This document shows, piece by piece, positions 51,524 through 60,354 of a DNA stretch of 64,000 nt. The position numbers and the translations under genes were made by a program. Positions within the stretch are counted from its first letter, which is position 1; every line of letters starts with the position of its first letter. The notes under the pieces are model-generated. The model did not search any database. It saw nothing but the letters and a program-made list of their open reading frames with translations, and was not told where the DNA came from. The DNA comes from Polaribacter sp. SA4-12. Lineage in GTDB: Bacteria > Bacteroidota > Bacteroidia > Flavobacteriales > Flavobacteriaceae. The stretch covers positions 2,089,501-2,153,500 of the forward strand of contig NZ_CP019334.1 in assembly GCF_002163675.1 (NCBI RefSeq). The letters run 5' to 3'.

Positions 51524-51982
51524 ATGACTTTAGATTCTATTGATAAAAAACTCATCAATTTACTGCAAATTGATAGTAAACAAACCACCAAACAACTTTC
51601 GCTGCAACTCAATTTATCTGTAACTGCTATTTATGAAAGAATCAAAAAATTAGAAAAAGAGAAAATCATTAAAAAGTATGTGGCTATCATCAATAAAAAT
51701 AAAATAGAAAAATCCTTTTTAGTTTTTTGTCATATAAAACTCATTCAACATTCTAAAGAATATGTCACTACTTTTGAACGTGAGGTTTTAAAATTAGAAG
51801 AAGTTTCTGAATGTTTTCATGTGAGTGGAGATTACGATTACATCTTAAAAATCTACGTAAAAGATATGGATGAATATAGAAGTTTTATGGTTACAAAATT
51901 AACCGCAATAAAATATATTGGAAGTACTCACAGTACATTTGCAATAGAAGAAGTAAAAAACACAACACTTATAAAATTATAA
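51524..51982 (+). CDS. Lrp/AsnC family transcriptional regulator
   Basis: A 152-aa regulator. The N-terminal helix-turn-helix (about 5-55, INLLQIDSKQTTKQLSLQLN, AIYERIKKLEKEKII) is followed by the ligand-binding RAM domain (about 65-145, GDYDYILKIYVKDMDEYRSF). Divergent from the PLP enzyme gene with a 156-nt space, so it probably controls that enzyme in response to an amino acid such as methionine. The ligand is inference. Confidence 0.93.
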   Translation: MTLDSIDKKLINLLQIDSKQTTKQLSLQLNLSVTAIYERIKKLEKEKIIKKYVAIINKNKIEKSFLVFCHIKLIQHSKEYVTTFEREVLKLEEVSECFHVSGDYDYILKIYVKDMDEYRSFMVTKLTAIKYIGSTHSTFAIEEVKNTTLIKL

Positions 51983-51986
51983 TAAC

Positions 51987-52613
51987 ATGCAATCTATCCG
52001 TTATAAGTTTATTGAACTTATCCTTATTTTTATAGTAATTCCAGTAAGTTACACTTTCGATTTTTCACCAATATTAAAACTGATTATTGGTGTTTTAGGC
52101 TTTATATATGTTACTTATATTTTATTAAAAGTAGAAAAGAATAAATTTAGCATCAATAAAAACCTTAATTGGAAAAAATTCTGGAAATCGACATTCATTA
52201 AATTCTTAATTATTACTTTGATTACCTCCCTTTTTGTTTGGTTCACAGATTCTAAAAGCCTTTTTATTGTTGTTCTAAACAAACCCAAATTATGGATTCT
52301 AATATTGCTTTTTTACTCTCTTTTTTCTGTATACCCGCAAGAACTTATTTATAGAACATTCTTTTTTCAGCGTTATAAAAATCTATTTAAAAATGAGTTC
52401 GTTTTTATTCTTATAAATGCTGCTTTGTTTTCGTTAGCACATATTTTTTTCAAAAGTAGTTTAGTACTAGTTCTTACTTTTATTGGAGGTATTCTTTTTG
52501 CATACACATTTAAGAAAACAAAATCTACACTTTTGGTTTCTATAGAACATGCAATTTATGGTTGTTGGTTATTTACAGTTGGTATGGGAACCATGCTTGG
52601 TTTTCCATCATAA
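51987..52613 (+). CDS. CPBP family intramembrane metalloprotease-like protein
   Basis: A 208-aa membrane protein with about six helices. The CPBP (Abi) motifs are present: QELIYRTFFF at about 112 (family EExxxR), NAALFSLAHIFF (FxxxH) and a terminal SIEHAIYGCW (HxxxN/G-type). The first Glu of EExxxR is Gln here, a variant I recall in flavobacterial members. It starts 4 nt after the Lrp gene, so is probably co-transcribed, with no evident functional link. Confidence 0.88.
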   Translation: MQSIRYKFIELILIFIVIPVSYTFDFSPILKLIIGVLGFIYVTYILLKVEKNKFSINKNLNWKKFWKSTFIKFLIITLITSLFVWFTDSKSLFIVVLNKPKLWILILLFYSLFSVYPQELIYRTFFFQRYKNLFKNEFVFILINAALFSLAHIFFKSSLVLVLTFIGGILFAYTFKKTKSTLLVSIEHAIYGCWLFTVGMGTMLGFPS

Positions 52614-52626
52614 ATTATATTAAAAA

Positions 52627-52658
52627 AATAATCCCAAAATTTTCATTTTGGGATTATT
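52627..52658. terminator. bidirectional terminator between CPBP and DUF3857 genes
   Basis: AATAATCCCAAAAT/ATTTTGGGATTATT with loop TTTC (14-bp perfect arms). Both flanks are A/T-rich. Confidence 0.85.
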
Positions 52659-52662
52659 AATT

Positions 52663-54621
52663 CTACAACTTTATCAAGACTATTTTCTCTGATTGTTTCT
52701 TTACCATTTGTCCGTAAAAATCTTTTAATGAAGCATAATACTGAGCACTTATGACTCCTTCATTAAATTGTAAGATAGATATTGTACTTATCTTATTTCC
52801 TTGTTGCATTACTCTAAATTTAAACACACCTAAACCATCTGGCAAACCAATTGCTAATGATTCTGGTAATGATTCCACTTTATAACCTTCAGGAATTTGT
52901 ATTGAAACTGTATTTCTATCTTTCCATGGTGTTGCAAAATCTACTGGAAACTTTCTATCTTCTAATTTAAAAGGATTATTATGTTCTGATAAAAACAACA
53001 AAGGCTCTATATAAATTTTTCCGTTTATCTCTTCAATTAAATCTTCACTTAAAAATTTAACGTTTCTGATAACACTTTTCTCTAACACCTTTTTATTTAA
53101 TACTTTATAATCTTCAATCTCTAATTTGTACTTTTCTTCTAATTTTGTTATTAAATCTTCCTCTTTTATGTGGTTATTATTCTTTCTATAATTTAATGCA
53201 TTCAGGTTATCGTATTTTGTTCTAACCATGCCTTCAACCATCATTTCATCAGAAATTTTCACCATTACACTATTATCTTCAGAAGCATGTTTAGATGATG
53301 TTAACTCAACCCAAATAGATCCACCTTCTTTAGTTACTTTTCTACCTTTCCAATTTAATGCTCTAGTTGGCAACATATTTGGCAAAGAAAATTCTTCTGA
53401 TGCATCTAATAAAACATAACTTTCATCTTGAAAATCAACCATAGCAATAACATAGTTAAAACCATCTAACGTTGGAAAAAACGGAATACCATTTTTTCTG
53501 GTACTTAACAATACAGGGTTTGCATTAAAACCAGCAGAACGCAACATTGATGTTAACATCAAATTGATATCTGCTACATTACCGACTCTTTCTTTGTATG
53601 CTTTTCTAACACCATTATCTGTGTATTTACTATAATTTCCATTCCATTTTACTTGCTTTTTAACAAAATTAAAAATGGCTGCAATTTTTTCTAAATTTGT
53701 TTTAGAAGTTGTAAGTATCTTTTCTAAATCGTCTTTATAATAACTACTTTTCTTTAGTTCTGTACCAAAACTAGAAGATTTAAAAATTTGCTTACTAACA
53801 TCTTGCCAAGAATTAGAAAAGGTTTTTACGCTACCCTGAAGACTTGAAAAATCTGTTTGAGTTAGCTCAAATTTCATTCCTCCTCTATAATTATGAATAC
53901 TACTAATAAAAGGTTCATTATCTCTTAAAGCAGGAATCGTGTTTCCATCAAATGAAAAAACATCAACTCTAAAATTTGTAGAACCAACAGTTCCACTTTT
54001 AGAGTCTTTCTTCATTTTAACAGAATAATACCCTTTAGATCTTTTATTAAAAGAATAATACTCCGGAATCTCAATTTTATAATCTAATTTTTTAACAGGA
54101 ATACCATATTGAAATTGTAAATCGTTTATAGAGCTTGTATATGGTGAAATTAGCTTATACTTTATCTCTAAAACTGTACCTATTTTAATATTAGGCATTG
54201 TAATTTTCTTTATACTGTAAGATCTATTTTTCTTCTCTTTAAATATACTTTTTTTTGATAATTTTTCTTTTGAAACCTTACCCTTAACTAAAGAATATGT
54301 ATATCCTTTTATTGAACTTACAGATTGTTCTTCTCCAACTTCTGGGTCATAATATGCAACAGATTTTGTTGCCATATCAAAACCTTCTTTTGAGTAAATT
54401 TTAATTCGTTCATGAATTACGGTTACCATTTGAAAACCATCATTTGGAATATAATCGAAATAAGTTCTTCTTTTTCTATACAAATAAGCAGCATCTGCAG
54501 TAGAATCTAAGGGATAAAAACTCTCTTCTAATTCTTCTTTAGATACTTTACCAAATTTATAATCTTGTGCGAATAATGATAACTGACTTAATAATAGCAA
54601 TGCAATTGTAATCTTTTTCAT
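52663..54621 (-). CDS. DUF3857/transglutaminase-like secreted protein, catalytic Cys missing
   Basis: A 652-aa protein. The signal peptide (about 1-18, LSLFAQ) is followed by DUF3857 (about 55-235, e.g. YSIKKITMPNIKIGTVLEIK), then a transglutaminase-like core (about 290-400). Where active members carry the Cys (YGDCKD-like), this one has RVGNVADINLML, so the Cys is Val; the following His position reads FNYVIAMV (Tyr). The Asp-bearing strand YVLLDASE remains. The C-terminal DUF2569/3858-like part ends the protein. It lies 5 nt downstream of a paralogue that keeps the Cys. A non-enzymatic or partner role is inference. Confidence 0.9.
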   Translation of the reverse strand: MKKITIALLLLSQLSLFAQDYKFGKVSKEELEESFYPLDSTADAAYLYRKRRTYFDYIPNDGFQMVTVIHERIKIYSKEGFDMATKSVAYYDPEVGEEQSVSSIKGYTYSLVKGKVSKEKLSKKSIFKEKKNRSYSIKKITMPNIKIGTVLEIKYKLISPYTSSINDLQFQYGIPVKKLDYKIEIPEYYSFNKRSKGYYSVKMKKDSKSGTVGSTNFRVDVFSFDGNTIPALRDNEPFISSIHNYRGGMKFELTQTDFSSLQGSVKTFSNSWQDVSKQIFKSSSFGTELKKSSYYKDDLEKILTTSKTNLEKIAAIFNFVKKQVKWNGNYSKYTDNGVRKAYKERVGNVADINLMLTSMLRSAGFNANPVLLSTRKNGIPFFPTLDGFNYVIAMVDFQDESYVLLDASEEFSLPNMLPTRALNWKGRKVTKEGGSIWVELTSSKHASEDNSVMVKISDEMMVEGMVRTKYDNLNALNYRKNNNHIKEEDLITKLEEKYKLEIEDYKVLNKKVLEKSVIRNVKFLSEDLIEEINGKIYIEPLLFLSEHNNPFKLEDRKFPVDFATPWKDRNTVSIQIPEGYKVESLPESLAIGLPDGLGVFKFRVMQQGNKISTISILQFNEGVISAQYYASLKDFYGQMVKKQSEKIVLIKL

Positions 54622-54626
54622 TTAAT

Positions 54627-56549
54627 TTATTTTAAGGTAATAGCAATTCTTAAATTTTCATACTTAGCAATACTTCTTCTAAAACTTCTATAAGTTTTAT
54701 AATCTTCTTTAGGATAAATGCCTTCTTTAATTATAATCGTTTTATGATATTTAAAAGAAGCGTCATCTATTTTCGTGAAAGTAACTTTGTAGGTACCAAA
54801 TTTTGTAGAGATTACTTTTTCTGATGGTAATACTCCTAAAACATATCCTTTTGGTATTGTAAATTCATAAGCATCTACATCTTTATAACCTCTAGAAATT
54901 TTTAATGGTAATTTTCTACTTCTATATCTCTTAGGAACATAACTTTCTCTATTAAAAACATTTACTCTAAATAAATATTCTTGTTCATTTACAGAAGCAT
55001 AATTCTTAATAGAAACCTTTAAATCTTCTTTAAAAACTACCTTTTCTTTATCATTTATTAAATCTACAGAAGTAATTTCTAGGTTATTATTATAACTCCA
55101 AACTCTAGACTTATATCTTTTTATAAGATCTTCTTCTGATAAAGTTTCATAAAAAGACTTATCATCATATTGAATTCCTTTAGATACTCTATTTAAACTA
55201 CTTGTTAAACTTCCGTTTTCTTCTAATTGAATTTTAGCTTTTAATTCTTGAAGATTGTACTCGTTTTTATAAGCTGGTGTTCTTTTAATAACTCCTCCTT
55301 CAGGCGTCATTACCAATACATTTCTATCATCAGTAAAATCTCCTAAAAACCCAAAAGGAATTGTTTGACTTGTACATTCTAACCAAATATCATTTCCATT
55401 ATTTGGAATATTTAAAATAACATGATTTCCTTGAGCTAAAGAAGCAAATTCATTTTCGAATGAAACCTTATCATCAGTATCTGCCTCAACATGAACATAA
55501 TTAGATTTAACACCAACAACTTCTAATAAGGCTTTTGTATAATTTGTTAAACCTTTACAATCTCCATAGCTAACTTTATCTACTAGGTTTGCGGCAATTG
55601 GCTGAATGCCTCCAATACCAACTTGTACACTAATATATCTGGTTTTATCCTGCATATATTTATATACAATTTTAGCCTTCTCTATCGGGTTGTCTATCCC
55701 TTCTACTAAACTTAAAACTTTAAGTTTAGTCGCTTCATCCAAATCAGTAGTACCAGATAAGATTTTCTGGTTCATCCAAGTCCCTAATTCTTTCCAGTTA
55801 GAATAACTGCCTTTTATACCATCGGTTTGAAAATCTTTTGGCACAACCATTAATCTAGGCATGATATTAGAAAAAGAAATACTGTTAGCTTCGTATTTAA
55901 TTGCTGGTTGATTTTCTATAATACTATATAACTCGTTATCTGATTGCGTTTTTTCAATTGAATAACCACTAAAGTTTTTTTCTTTTGTGTTAATTCCAAT
56001 TTGTTTTGGATTTATTAATTTATACTGACTCTTTTCAACTGAAAGAGAATACGCATTAATCGGGTACCAACTTGGCATAGAACTAGTTGTCGATGTTTTA
56101 TATTCAGATTCAAAAACAATTGTATAAGGATAAGAGACAGCAGTATAATCTACATATTTTACTCTAGAATCAGAATACAAGGTTCCACCACTTACTGCAC
56201 TGACATCTAAAAACTTACTTTTAGAATATTTTTTTATTTGAGTACCAAAAGCATCGTAAATTACGGCTGAAAGTTTCGTGATTTTTGTAGTATTATCGTA
56301 ATGTGCATACATTGATGCATTTCTATCTCCTAATTTATTTAAGACAGTAACAACTTTTCTTTTATGCACAATCATTTCACCAACATCTTCAAAAGTAATT
56401 TCTATTGAATTGTCTCGAATAACTGCATTTGCATTTTCTTTTAATTCTGTTGGAATTAGTAAGGAAGAATAATTTATTTTTTGACTAAAAGTAGATACTA
56501 TTGAACATAGGAATACTACGACAGGGAGCAGAAGTTTTTTCTTTTTCAT
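54627..56549 (-). CDS. DUF3857 transglutaminase-like secreted protein, Cys intact
   Basis: 640 aa from ATG 56549, with signal peptide MKKKKLLLPVVVFLCSIVST (ending FSQ). DUF3857 spans about 50-230. The transglutaminase-like core (about 285-400) has YGDCKGLTNYTKALLEVVGV with the nucleophile Cys, GNHVILNIP with the His, and WLECTSQ. A minus-strand TAnnTTTG element at 56571-56578 lies 22 nt upstream, which excludes a longer frame opening with TTG at 56594. It is the first gene of a two-gene operon with the degenerate paralogue. Confidence 0.92.
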   Translation of the reverse strand: MKKKKLLLPVVVFLCSIVSTFSQKINYSSLLIPTELKENANAVIRDNSIEITFEDVGEMIVHKRKVVTVLNKLGDRNASMYAHYDNTTKITKLSAVIYDAFGTQIKKYSKSKFLDVSAVSGGTLYSDSRVKYVDYTAVSYPYTIVFESEYKTSTTSSMPSWYPINAYSLSVEKSQYKLINPKQIGINTKEKNFSGYSIEKTQSDNELYSIIENQPAIKYEANSISFSNIMPRLMVVPKDFQTDGIKGSYSNWKELGTWMNQKILSGTTDLDEATKLKVLSLVEGIDNPIEKAKIVYKYMQDKTRYISVQVGIGGIQPIAANLVDKVSYGDCKGLTNYTKALLEVVGVKSNYVHVEADTDDKVSFENEFASLAQGNHVILNIPNNGNDIWLECTSQTIPFGFLGDFTDDRNVLVMTPEGGVIKRTPAYKNEYNLQELKAKIQLEENGSLTSSLNRVSKGIQYDDKSFYETLSEEDLIKRYKSRVWSYNNNLEITSVDLINDKEKVVFKEDLKVSIKNYASVNEQEYLFRVNVFNRESYVPKRYRSRKLPLKISRGYKDVDAYEFTIPKGYVLGVLPSEKVISTKFGTYKVTFTKIDDASFKYHKTIIIKEGIYPKEDYKTYRSFRRSIAKYENLRIAITLK

Positions 56550-56570
56550 TCTTTTTTTTATATAGCTTTC

Positions 56571-56578
56571 CAAATTTA
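56571..56578 (-). promoter_or_regulatory. TAnnTTTG -7 element of the DUF3857 pair
   Basis: TAAATTTG on the minus strand, 21 nt before the start at 56549. Confidence 0.55.
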
Positions 56579-56595
56579 AAAAAAAGAAAAGCAAA

Positions 56596-56625
56596 AAAGG
56601 CTAAAAACAAAAGTTTCTAGCCTTT
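56596..56625 (-). terminator. terminator of the YceI-family gene
   Basis: AAAGGCTA/TAGCCTTT with a 14-nt loop, then a T-run on the minus strand (56593-56598 region). Confidence 0.65.
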
Positions 56626-56651
56626 AAAAAAGAATTTGAAATGAATCTAAA

Positions 56652-57290
56652 TTATGCTTTCGTTTTAACAACAAAAGACAATTCCATAATGTCATCTATA
56701 TACTTATCTTTTAATCCTTCAAAGAATTTTTTAGAACCATACTTTACATTAAAATCTGCTCTATCTACTTTAAAAGTTTCACTTTTAAATATTGTAATTC
56801 CGTTTTCAGTTGAAATTGTTGCAGGTATTGTAATACTCTTGGTAACATCTTTAATTTGTAAATTACCCGTAACAGCTAACTTTCCATTAACTTCTTCTAC
56901 TTTAGTAATTACAAATTTTGAAGTTGCGTAAAGAGCTACATCAAAGAAATCAGCATTTTTTAAATGACCTTCAATCTTACCTGCTCCATCACTCCCTTTC
57001 ATGTCAACATTCGTAATTGTACTCATATCAATTACAAACTCACCTCCTTTTAAAGCTCCGTTTTCAATTGATAAAACACCGCTTTGTAAAGCTACTGTTC
57101 CATTATGAGCGCCTCCAGGTTTTGTTCCTTTCCAGTTTAAAACAGATGCAGCTGCATCAACATTATTTACTTTAGCAACAACAGCTTCAACTTTTACAGC
57201 TTCTTTTACTTCTACCTTGTCTTTTTTATTCTCTTTACAAGCAGTTAATACTGATGCAACTACTACTAATGATAAAATTATTTTTTTCAT
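56652..57290 (-). CDS. YceI family lipoprotein
   Basis: A 212-aa lipoprotein. The signal peptide has the lipobox VLTAC (Cys18), then a charged linker (KENKKDKVEVKEAVK). The YceI domain (lipocalin-like, isoprenoid-binding in characterised members) spans about 45-212, with LNWKGTKPGGAHNGTVAL at the start, KIEGHLKNADFFDVALY and VDRADFNVKYGSKKFFEGLK. Its promoter (57333-57340) is flanked by a 12-bp-arm palindrome, suggesting specific control. Confidence 0.93.
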   Translation of the reverse strand: MKKIILSLVVVASVLTACKENKKDKVEVKEAVKVEAVVAKVNNVDAAASVLNWKGTKPGGAHNGTVALQSGVLSIENGALKGGEFVIDMSTITNVDMKGSDGAGKIEGHLKNADFFDVALYATSKFVITKVEEVNGKLAVTGNLQIKDVTKSITIPATISTENGITIFKSETFKVDRADFNVKYGSKKFFEGLKDKYIDDIMELSFVVKTKA

Positions 57291-57332
57291 TTTTTTGTAT
57301 AAATTAAGTTATTGGTTTTTTATTTTCCATGG

Positions 57333-57340
57333 CAAATATA
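57333..57340 (-). promoter_or_regulatory. TAnnTTTG -7 element of the YceI-family gene
   Basis: TATATTTG on the minus strand, 42 nt before the start at 57290. A TTG at 15-nt spacing (inside the palindrome at 57345-57370) could be the -33 box. Confidence 0.55.
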
Positions 57341-57344
57341 CATC

Positions 57345-57370
57345 AATTTATTTTCCAAGGAAAATAAATT
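57345..57370. promoter_or_regulatory. operator-like palindrome at the YceI-family promoter
   Basis: AATTTATTTTCC-AA-GGAAAATAAATT has perfect 12-bp arms. It lies between the tcdA stop (57371) and the -7 element (4 nt away), covering the -33 and spacer region. No T-run follows the stem, so a binding site is more likely than a terminator. Confidence 0.5.
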
Positions 57371-58084
57371 TCACTTTTTTACAATATGATTAATTACATG
57401 AGCAGCCGCTTGCAAACCAAAAGCAGCAGGCATATAGCTAATTGTACCATAATAAGACTTCTTAAAATTGGTGCCATCTGTTCTTTTTAAACTTGTTGCA
57501 ATCTGAACCTCATCTGAATAGACTGCTTTTACACCTTTGTCTACTTTTCGTTCTTTTAAACGTTTGCGTAAAACTCTTGCCATGGTGCAGTTCTTCGTTT
57601 TTGAAATATCTTTTACTTTAATTTTAGTAGCATCTAACTTACCTCCTGCTCCCATAGAAGAAATAATTTTGACTTTCTTTCTTCTTGCTGCAACAATTAA
57701 ATTCACTTTTGGCGTAATTGTATCTATACAATCTAAAACATAATCGAATTCTTTAGAAACAATTTCATACGCTCTTTCTGGCGATAAAAATTCTTCTAAA
57801 ACCGTTAACTCAATATCTTTATTTATGTCTCTTAAACGCGTTGCTAAAACTTGTGCTTTCGATGCTCCAATAGTAGAGTCTAAGGCAGGTAATTGTCTAT
57901 TTTTATTAGTTTCATCAAAAACATCGCCATCTACAATTGTCATTTTATTGATCCCTGCTCTTGCAATAAATTCTGCAGCATAAGAACCAACACCACCCAA
58001 ACCAACGATTAAAACATTGGCATTTTGTAATTTCTCTAAACCTTCTTTTTGCACTAATAATTCTGTACGCTCTAACCAACTCAT
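57371..58084 (-). CDS. tcdA: tRNA threonylcarbamoyladenosine dehydratase (ThiF/TcdA family)
   Basis: A 237-aa E1-like enzyme. The ATP-binding VLIVGLGGVGSYAAEFIARA (about 25-44), the metal/nucleotide region DGDVFDETNKNRQ, and CIDTITPKVNLIVAARR match TcdA, which cyclises t6A in tRNA to ct6A. The short length and lack of a Zn-Cys cluster typical of ThiF/MoeB support TcdA. It overlaps the TatD-type gene by 4 nt (ATGA). Confidence 0.92.
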   Translation of the reverse strand: MSWLERTELLVQKEGLEKLQNANVLIVGLGGVGSYAAEFIARAGINKMTIVDGDVFDETNKNRQLPALDSTIGASKAQVLATRLRDINKDIELTVLEEFLSPERAYEIVSKEFDYVLDCIDTITPKVNLIVAARRKKVKIISSMGAGGKLDATKIKVKDISKTKNCTMARVLRKRLKERKVDKGVKAVYSDEVQIATSLKRTDGTNFKKSYYGTISYMPAAFGLQAAAHVINHIVKK

Positions 58085-58728
58085 TTCTTAAAAATACTTT
58101 TAAAATTCTGTTTTATTTTTTGCTGAAGCTCTTCAACTGTAATCTTTTTTATTTCTGATATTTTCTGATACACTTCTTTAACATCAATGTTTAAATCATT
58201 GTCTGTTTCTAATAATATTGATGAAATAGCAACCTTAGAAACAACTTCTTGTAATTTTTTATTTTTGATAATTGCCGTTCCGAAAGACAATATAATTCCG
58301 TTTTTCAATAAACTTTCTGCAACTTGATAGTTCTTATTGAAACCATGCAAAATCCAAACTTGTTTTGGTTTCAATTCCTTTTTTATTTCAATAAGTTCTT
58401 GATATGCTTTTACACAATGAATAATTAAAGGTTTTTGATATTTTTCTGAAAGTTCAACTTGCTTTTTAAATACTTCTTTTTGAAGTTCAAAATCAGTTTC
58501 TGTAATTTTATCTAAACCACATTCCCCTATAGCAAAACAATTATCTTCTTTTAACTTTTTTTCAATAATTAAAAGTTCTTTTTCTACATTTTCTGGTTTG
58601 ATAAACCAAGGATGAATTCCTATTGAAAAAGGTTTGGTGAAATCTGTTGCGTTTGGGTATTTATTTTCTATCGAAAAGATATTTTTCGACGAAGATCTTT
58701 TATGGGTATGAACATCAAAAAAAAACAT
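58081..58728 (-). CDS. TatD family hydrolase
   Basis: A 215-aa metal-dependent hydrolase of the TatD family. Metal ligands are seen in FFDVHTHKR (HxH), IGECGLD (Glu), PLIIHCVKA (His), WILHGFNKN (His) and LLETDND (Asp). It is shorter than the usual 250-265 residues; all ligand segments are still present. Family members act as 3'-5' DNA/RNA exonucleases or deacylases; the activity here is unknown. It lies 5 nt from dtd in the operon. Confidence 0.88.
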   Translation of the reverse strand: MFFFDVHTHKRSSSKNIFSIENKYPNATDFTKPFSIGIHPWFIKPENVEKELLIIEKKLKEDNCFAIGECGLDKITETDFELQKEVFKKQVELSEKYQKPLIIHCVKAYQELIEIKKELKPKQVWILHGFNKNYQVAESLLKNGIILSFGTAIIKNKKLQEVVSKVAISSILLETDNDLNIDVKEVYQKISEIKKITVEELQQKIKQNFKSIFKK

Positions 58729-58733
58729 AAAAA

Positions 58734-59186
58734 CTACTCTTTATTCTTTGAATCGATAATGATTGTTACTGGTCCGTCATTTAATAACTCAACTTTCATG
58801 TCTGCGCCAAATTCACCCGTTTGCACAGTTTTACTTAATTCTGTTTCTAACGTTTTTACAAAGTTCTTATACAAAGGAATTGCAATTACAGGTTTTGCAG
58901 CTTTCATATAACTAGGTCTACTTCCTTTTTTGGTGGATGCGTGCAATGTAAACTGACTTACAACAATTGCATTTCCATCAACATCAATAAGTGAGTTATT
59001 CATGACACCATCTTCATCATTAAAAATGCGAAGATTTGCAACTTTACGAACTAACCAATTAATATCTTCTTGAGTATCGTTTGCTACAATTCCTAAAAGA
59101 ATTAAGAGTCCTTTTTCTATAGAAGCAACTTTTACATTATTAATGGTAACACTTGCCTTAGAAACTCTTTGAATAACAACTTTCAT
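58734..59186 (-). CDS. dtd: D-aminoacyl-tRNA deacylase
   Basis: A 150-aa proofreading enzyme that removes D-amino acids and glycine from mischarged tRNA. Signatures are MKVVIQRVSKASVTINN, the SQFTLHASTKKGSRPS motif (SQxTL, about 78-93), and a late segment FGADMKVELLNDGPVTIIID with the NDGPVT/GxPxxxxID form conserved in Dtd. Length is normal. It follows rsgA with a 3-nt gap. Confidence 0.96.
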   Translation of the reverse strand: MKVVIQRVSKASVTINNVKVASIEKGLLILLGIVANDTQEDINWLVRKVANLRIFNDEDGVMNNSLIDVDGNAIVVSQFTLHASTKKGSRPSYMKAAKPVIAIPLYKNFVKTLETELSKTVQTGEFGADMKVELLNDGPVTIIIDSKNKE

Positions 59187-59189
59187 AAG

Positions 59190-60158
59190 CTATTCTTCAT
59201 TATCTTCTTCATCCCAAACATCTGTTCTAAAATGTTCTTTCTCTTCATCTCCACTTAAAATCTGAAGGTAACTTTTATAACGAGACCAAGAAATTTCATC
59301 TTTTTCTAACGCATCTTTTACAGCACAATGTGGTTCTTTTGTATGAATACAGTTATTGAATTTACAATCTTGTTTTAAGGCAAAAAACTCAGGAAAATAA
59401 TCTCCTAATTCGTATTTATCAATATCTACAACTCCAAAACCTTTAATACCTGGTGTGTCTATAATTCTTGCATCGAAACTTAAATCGAACATCTCTGCAA
59501 ATGTAGTTGTGTGTTTACCTTGTTTATGTTGATCAGAAATTTCTTTGGTTTTTAAATTTAAAGAAGGTTCAATCGCATTTACCAAAGTAGATTTACCAAC
59601 TCCTGAATGACCAACAAACATAGATGTTTTACCTGTCATTATTTCTTTAATTTTATCGATGTTTATATTTTGAGTTGCAGAAACTTCTATGCATCTGTAA
59701 CCAATTGCTTCATAAATATCTTTTAAATATAAAATCTCTGCACGTTCTTCTAACTCGTAAGAATCTATTTTATTAAAAACTAAAATTGTATCAATACGAT
59801 ACGCTCTTGTAGAAACTAAAAAACGATCTATAAATGCTGCAAATGTTGGTGGATTATTGATCGTTATCAATAAAAAAACTTGATCAATATTTGAAGCTAT
59901 AATATGTGTTTGCTTAGAAAGGTTTACAGATTTACGGACAATAAAATTATCTCTGTCTAAAATCTTTTTGATAACACCTTCTTCTTCATCTCCTGTTTTT
60001 TCTAAATCGAACACAACTTTATCGCCAACCGCAATCGGATTGGTGCTTTTGATGTCTTTGATTCTAAATTTTCCTTTTATTCTACATTGATGAAAATTAC
60101 CATCTTCTGATTTTACTTGATACCAACTTCCTGTAGATTTATAAACGATTCCTTTCAT
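59190..60158 (-). CDS. rsgA: ribosome small subunit-dependent GTPase A
   Basis: A 322-aa assembly factor of the 30S subunit. An OB fold (about 1-70) is followed by a circularly permuted GTPase: G4 VFNKID, G5 VSATQ, G1 GHSGVGKST (about 182), G2/G3 KHTTTF and DTPGIKGFGV. The C-terminal zinc site reads CKFNNCIHTKEPHCAV. Length is normal. It is the first gene of the rsgA-dtd-tatD-tcdA group. A near-consensus CATCTTTG lies just upstream. Confidence 0.96.
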   Translation of the reverse strand: MKGIVYKSTGSWYQVKSEDGNFHQCRIKGKFRIKDIKSTNPIAVGDKVVFDLEKTGDEEEGVIKKILDRDNFIVRKSVNLSKQTHIIASNIDQVFLLITINNPPTFAAFIDRFLVSTRAYRIDTILVFNKIDSYELEERAEILYLKDIYEAIGYRCIEVSATQNINIDKIKEIMTGKTSMFVGHSGVGKSTLVNAIEPSLNLKTKEISDQHKQGKHTTTFAEMFDLSFDARIIDTPGIKGFGVVDIDKYELGDYFPEFFALKQDCKFNNCIHTKEPHCAVKDALEKDEISWSRYKSYLQILSGDEEKEHFRTDVWDEEDNEE

Positions 60159-60354
60159 TAATACAAAGATGCAGAATTTTAAATAAAAATGGGAATGTCA
60201 GTTGGTGTGATTTCGTTTTTTAGAGAAAATTGTTTGGTAAACCTTGTTTTATCAACAGCAAAGGAGAGCTTTTTGAGATAAATAAAACTTATTTTTTACA
60301 CCATCAGTCTTAAAAATAAATTTATATTCGTTATCAAATTTAAAAAAAACTTTT

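Noticed and set aside
56550..56594. N-terminal extension of the DUF3857 protein from a TTG
   Set aside because: It starts upstream of the -7 element at 56571-56578; ATG 56549 begins a normal signal peptide.
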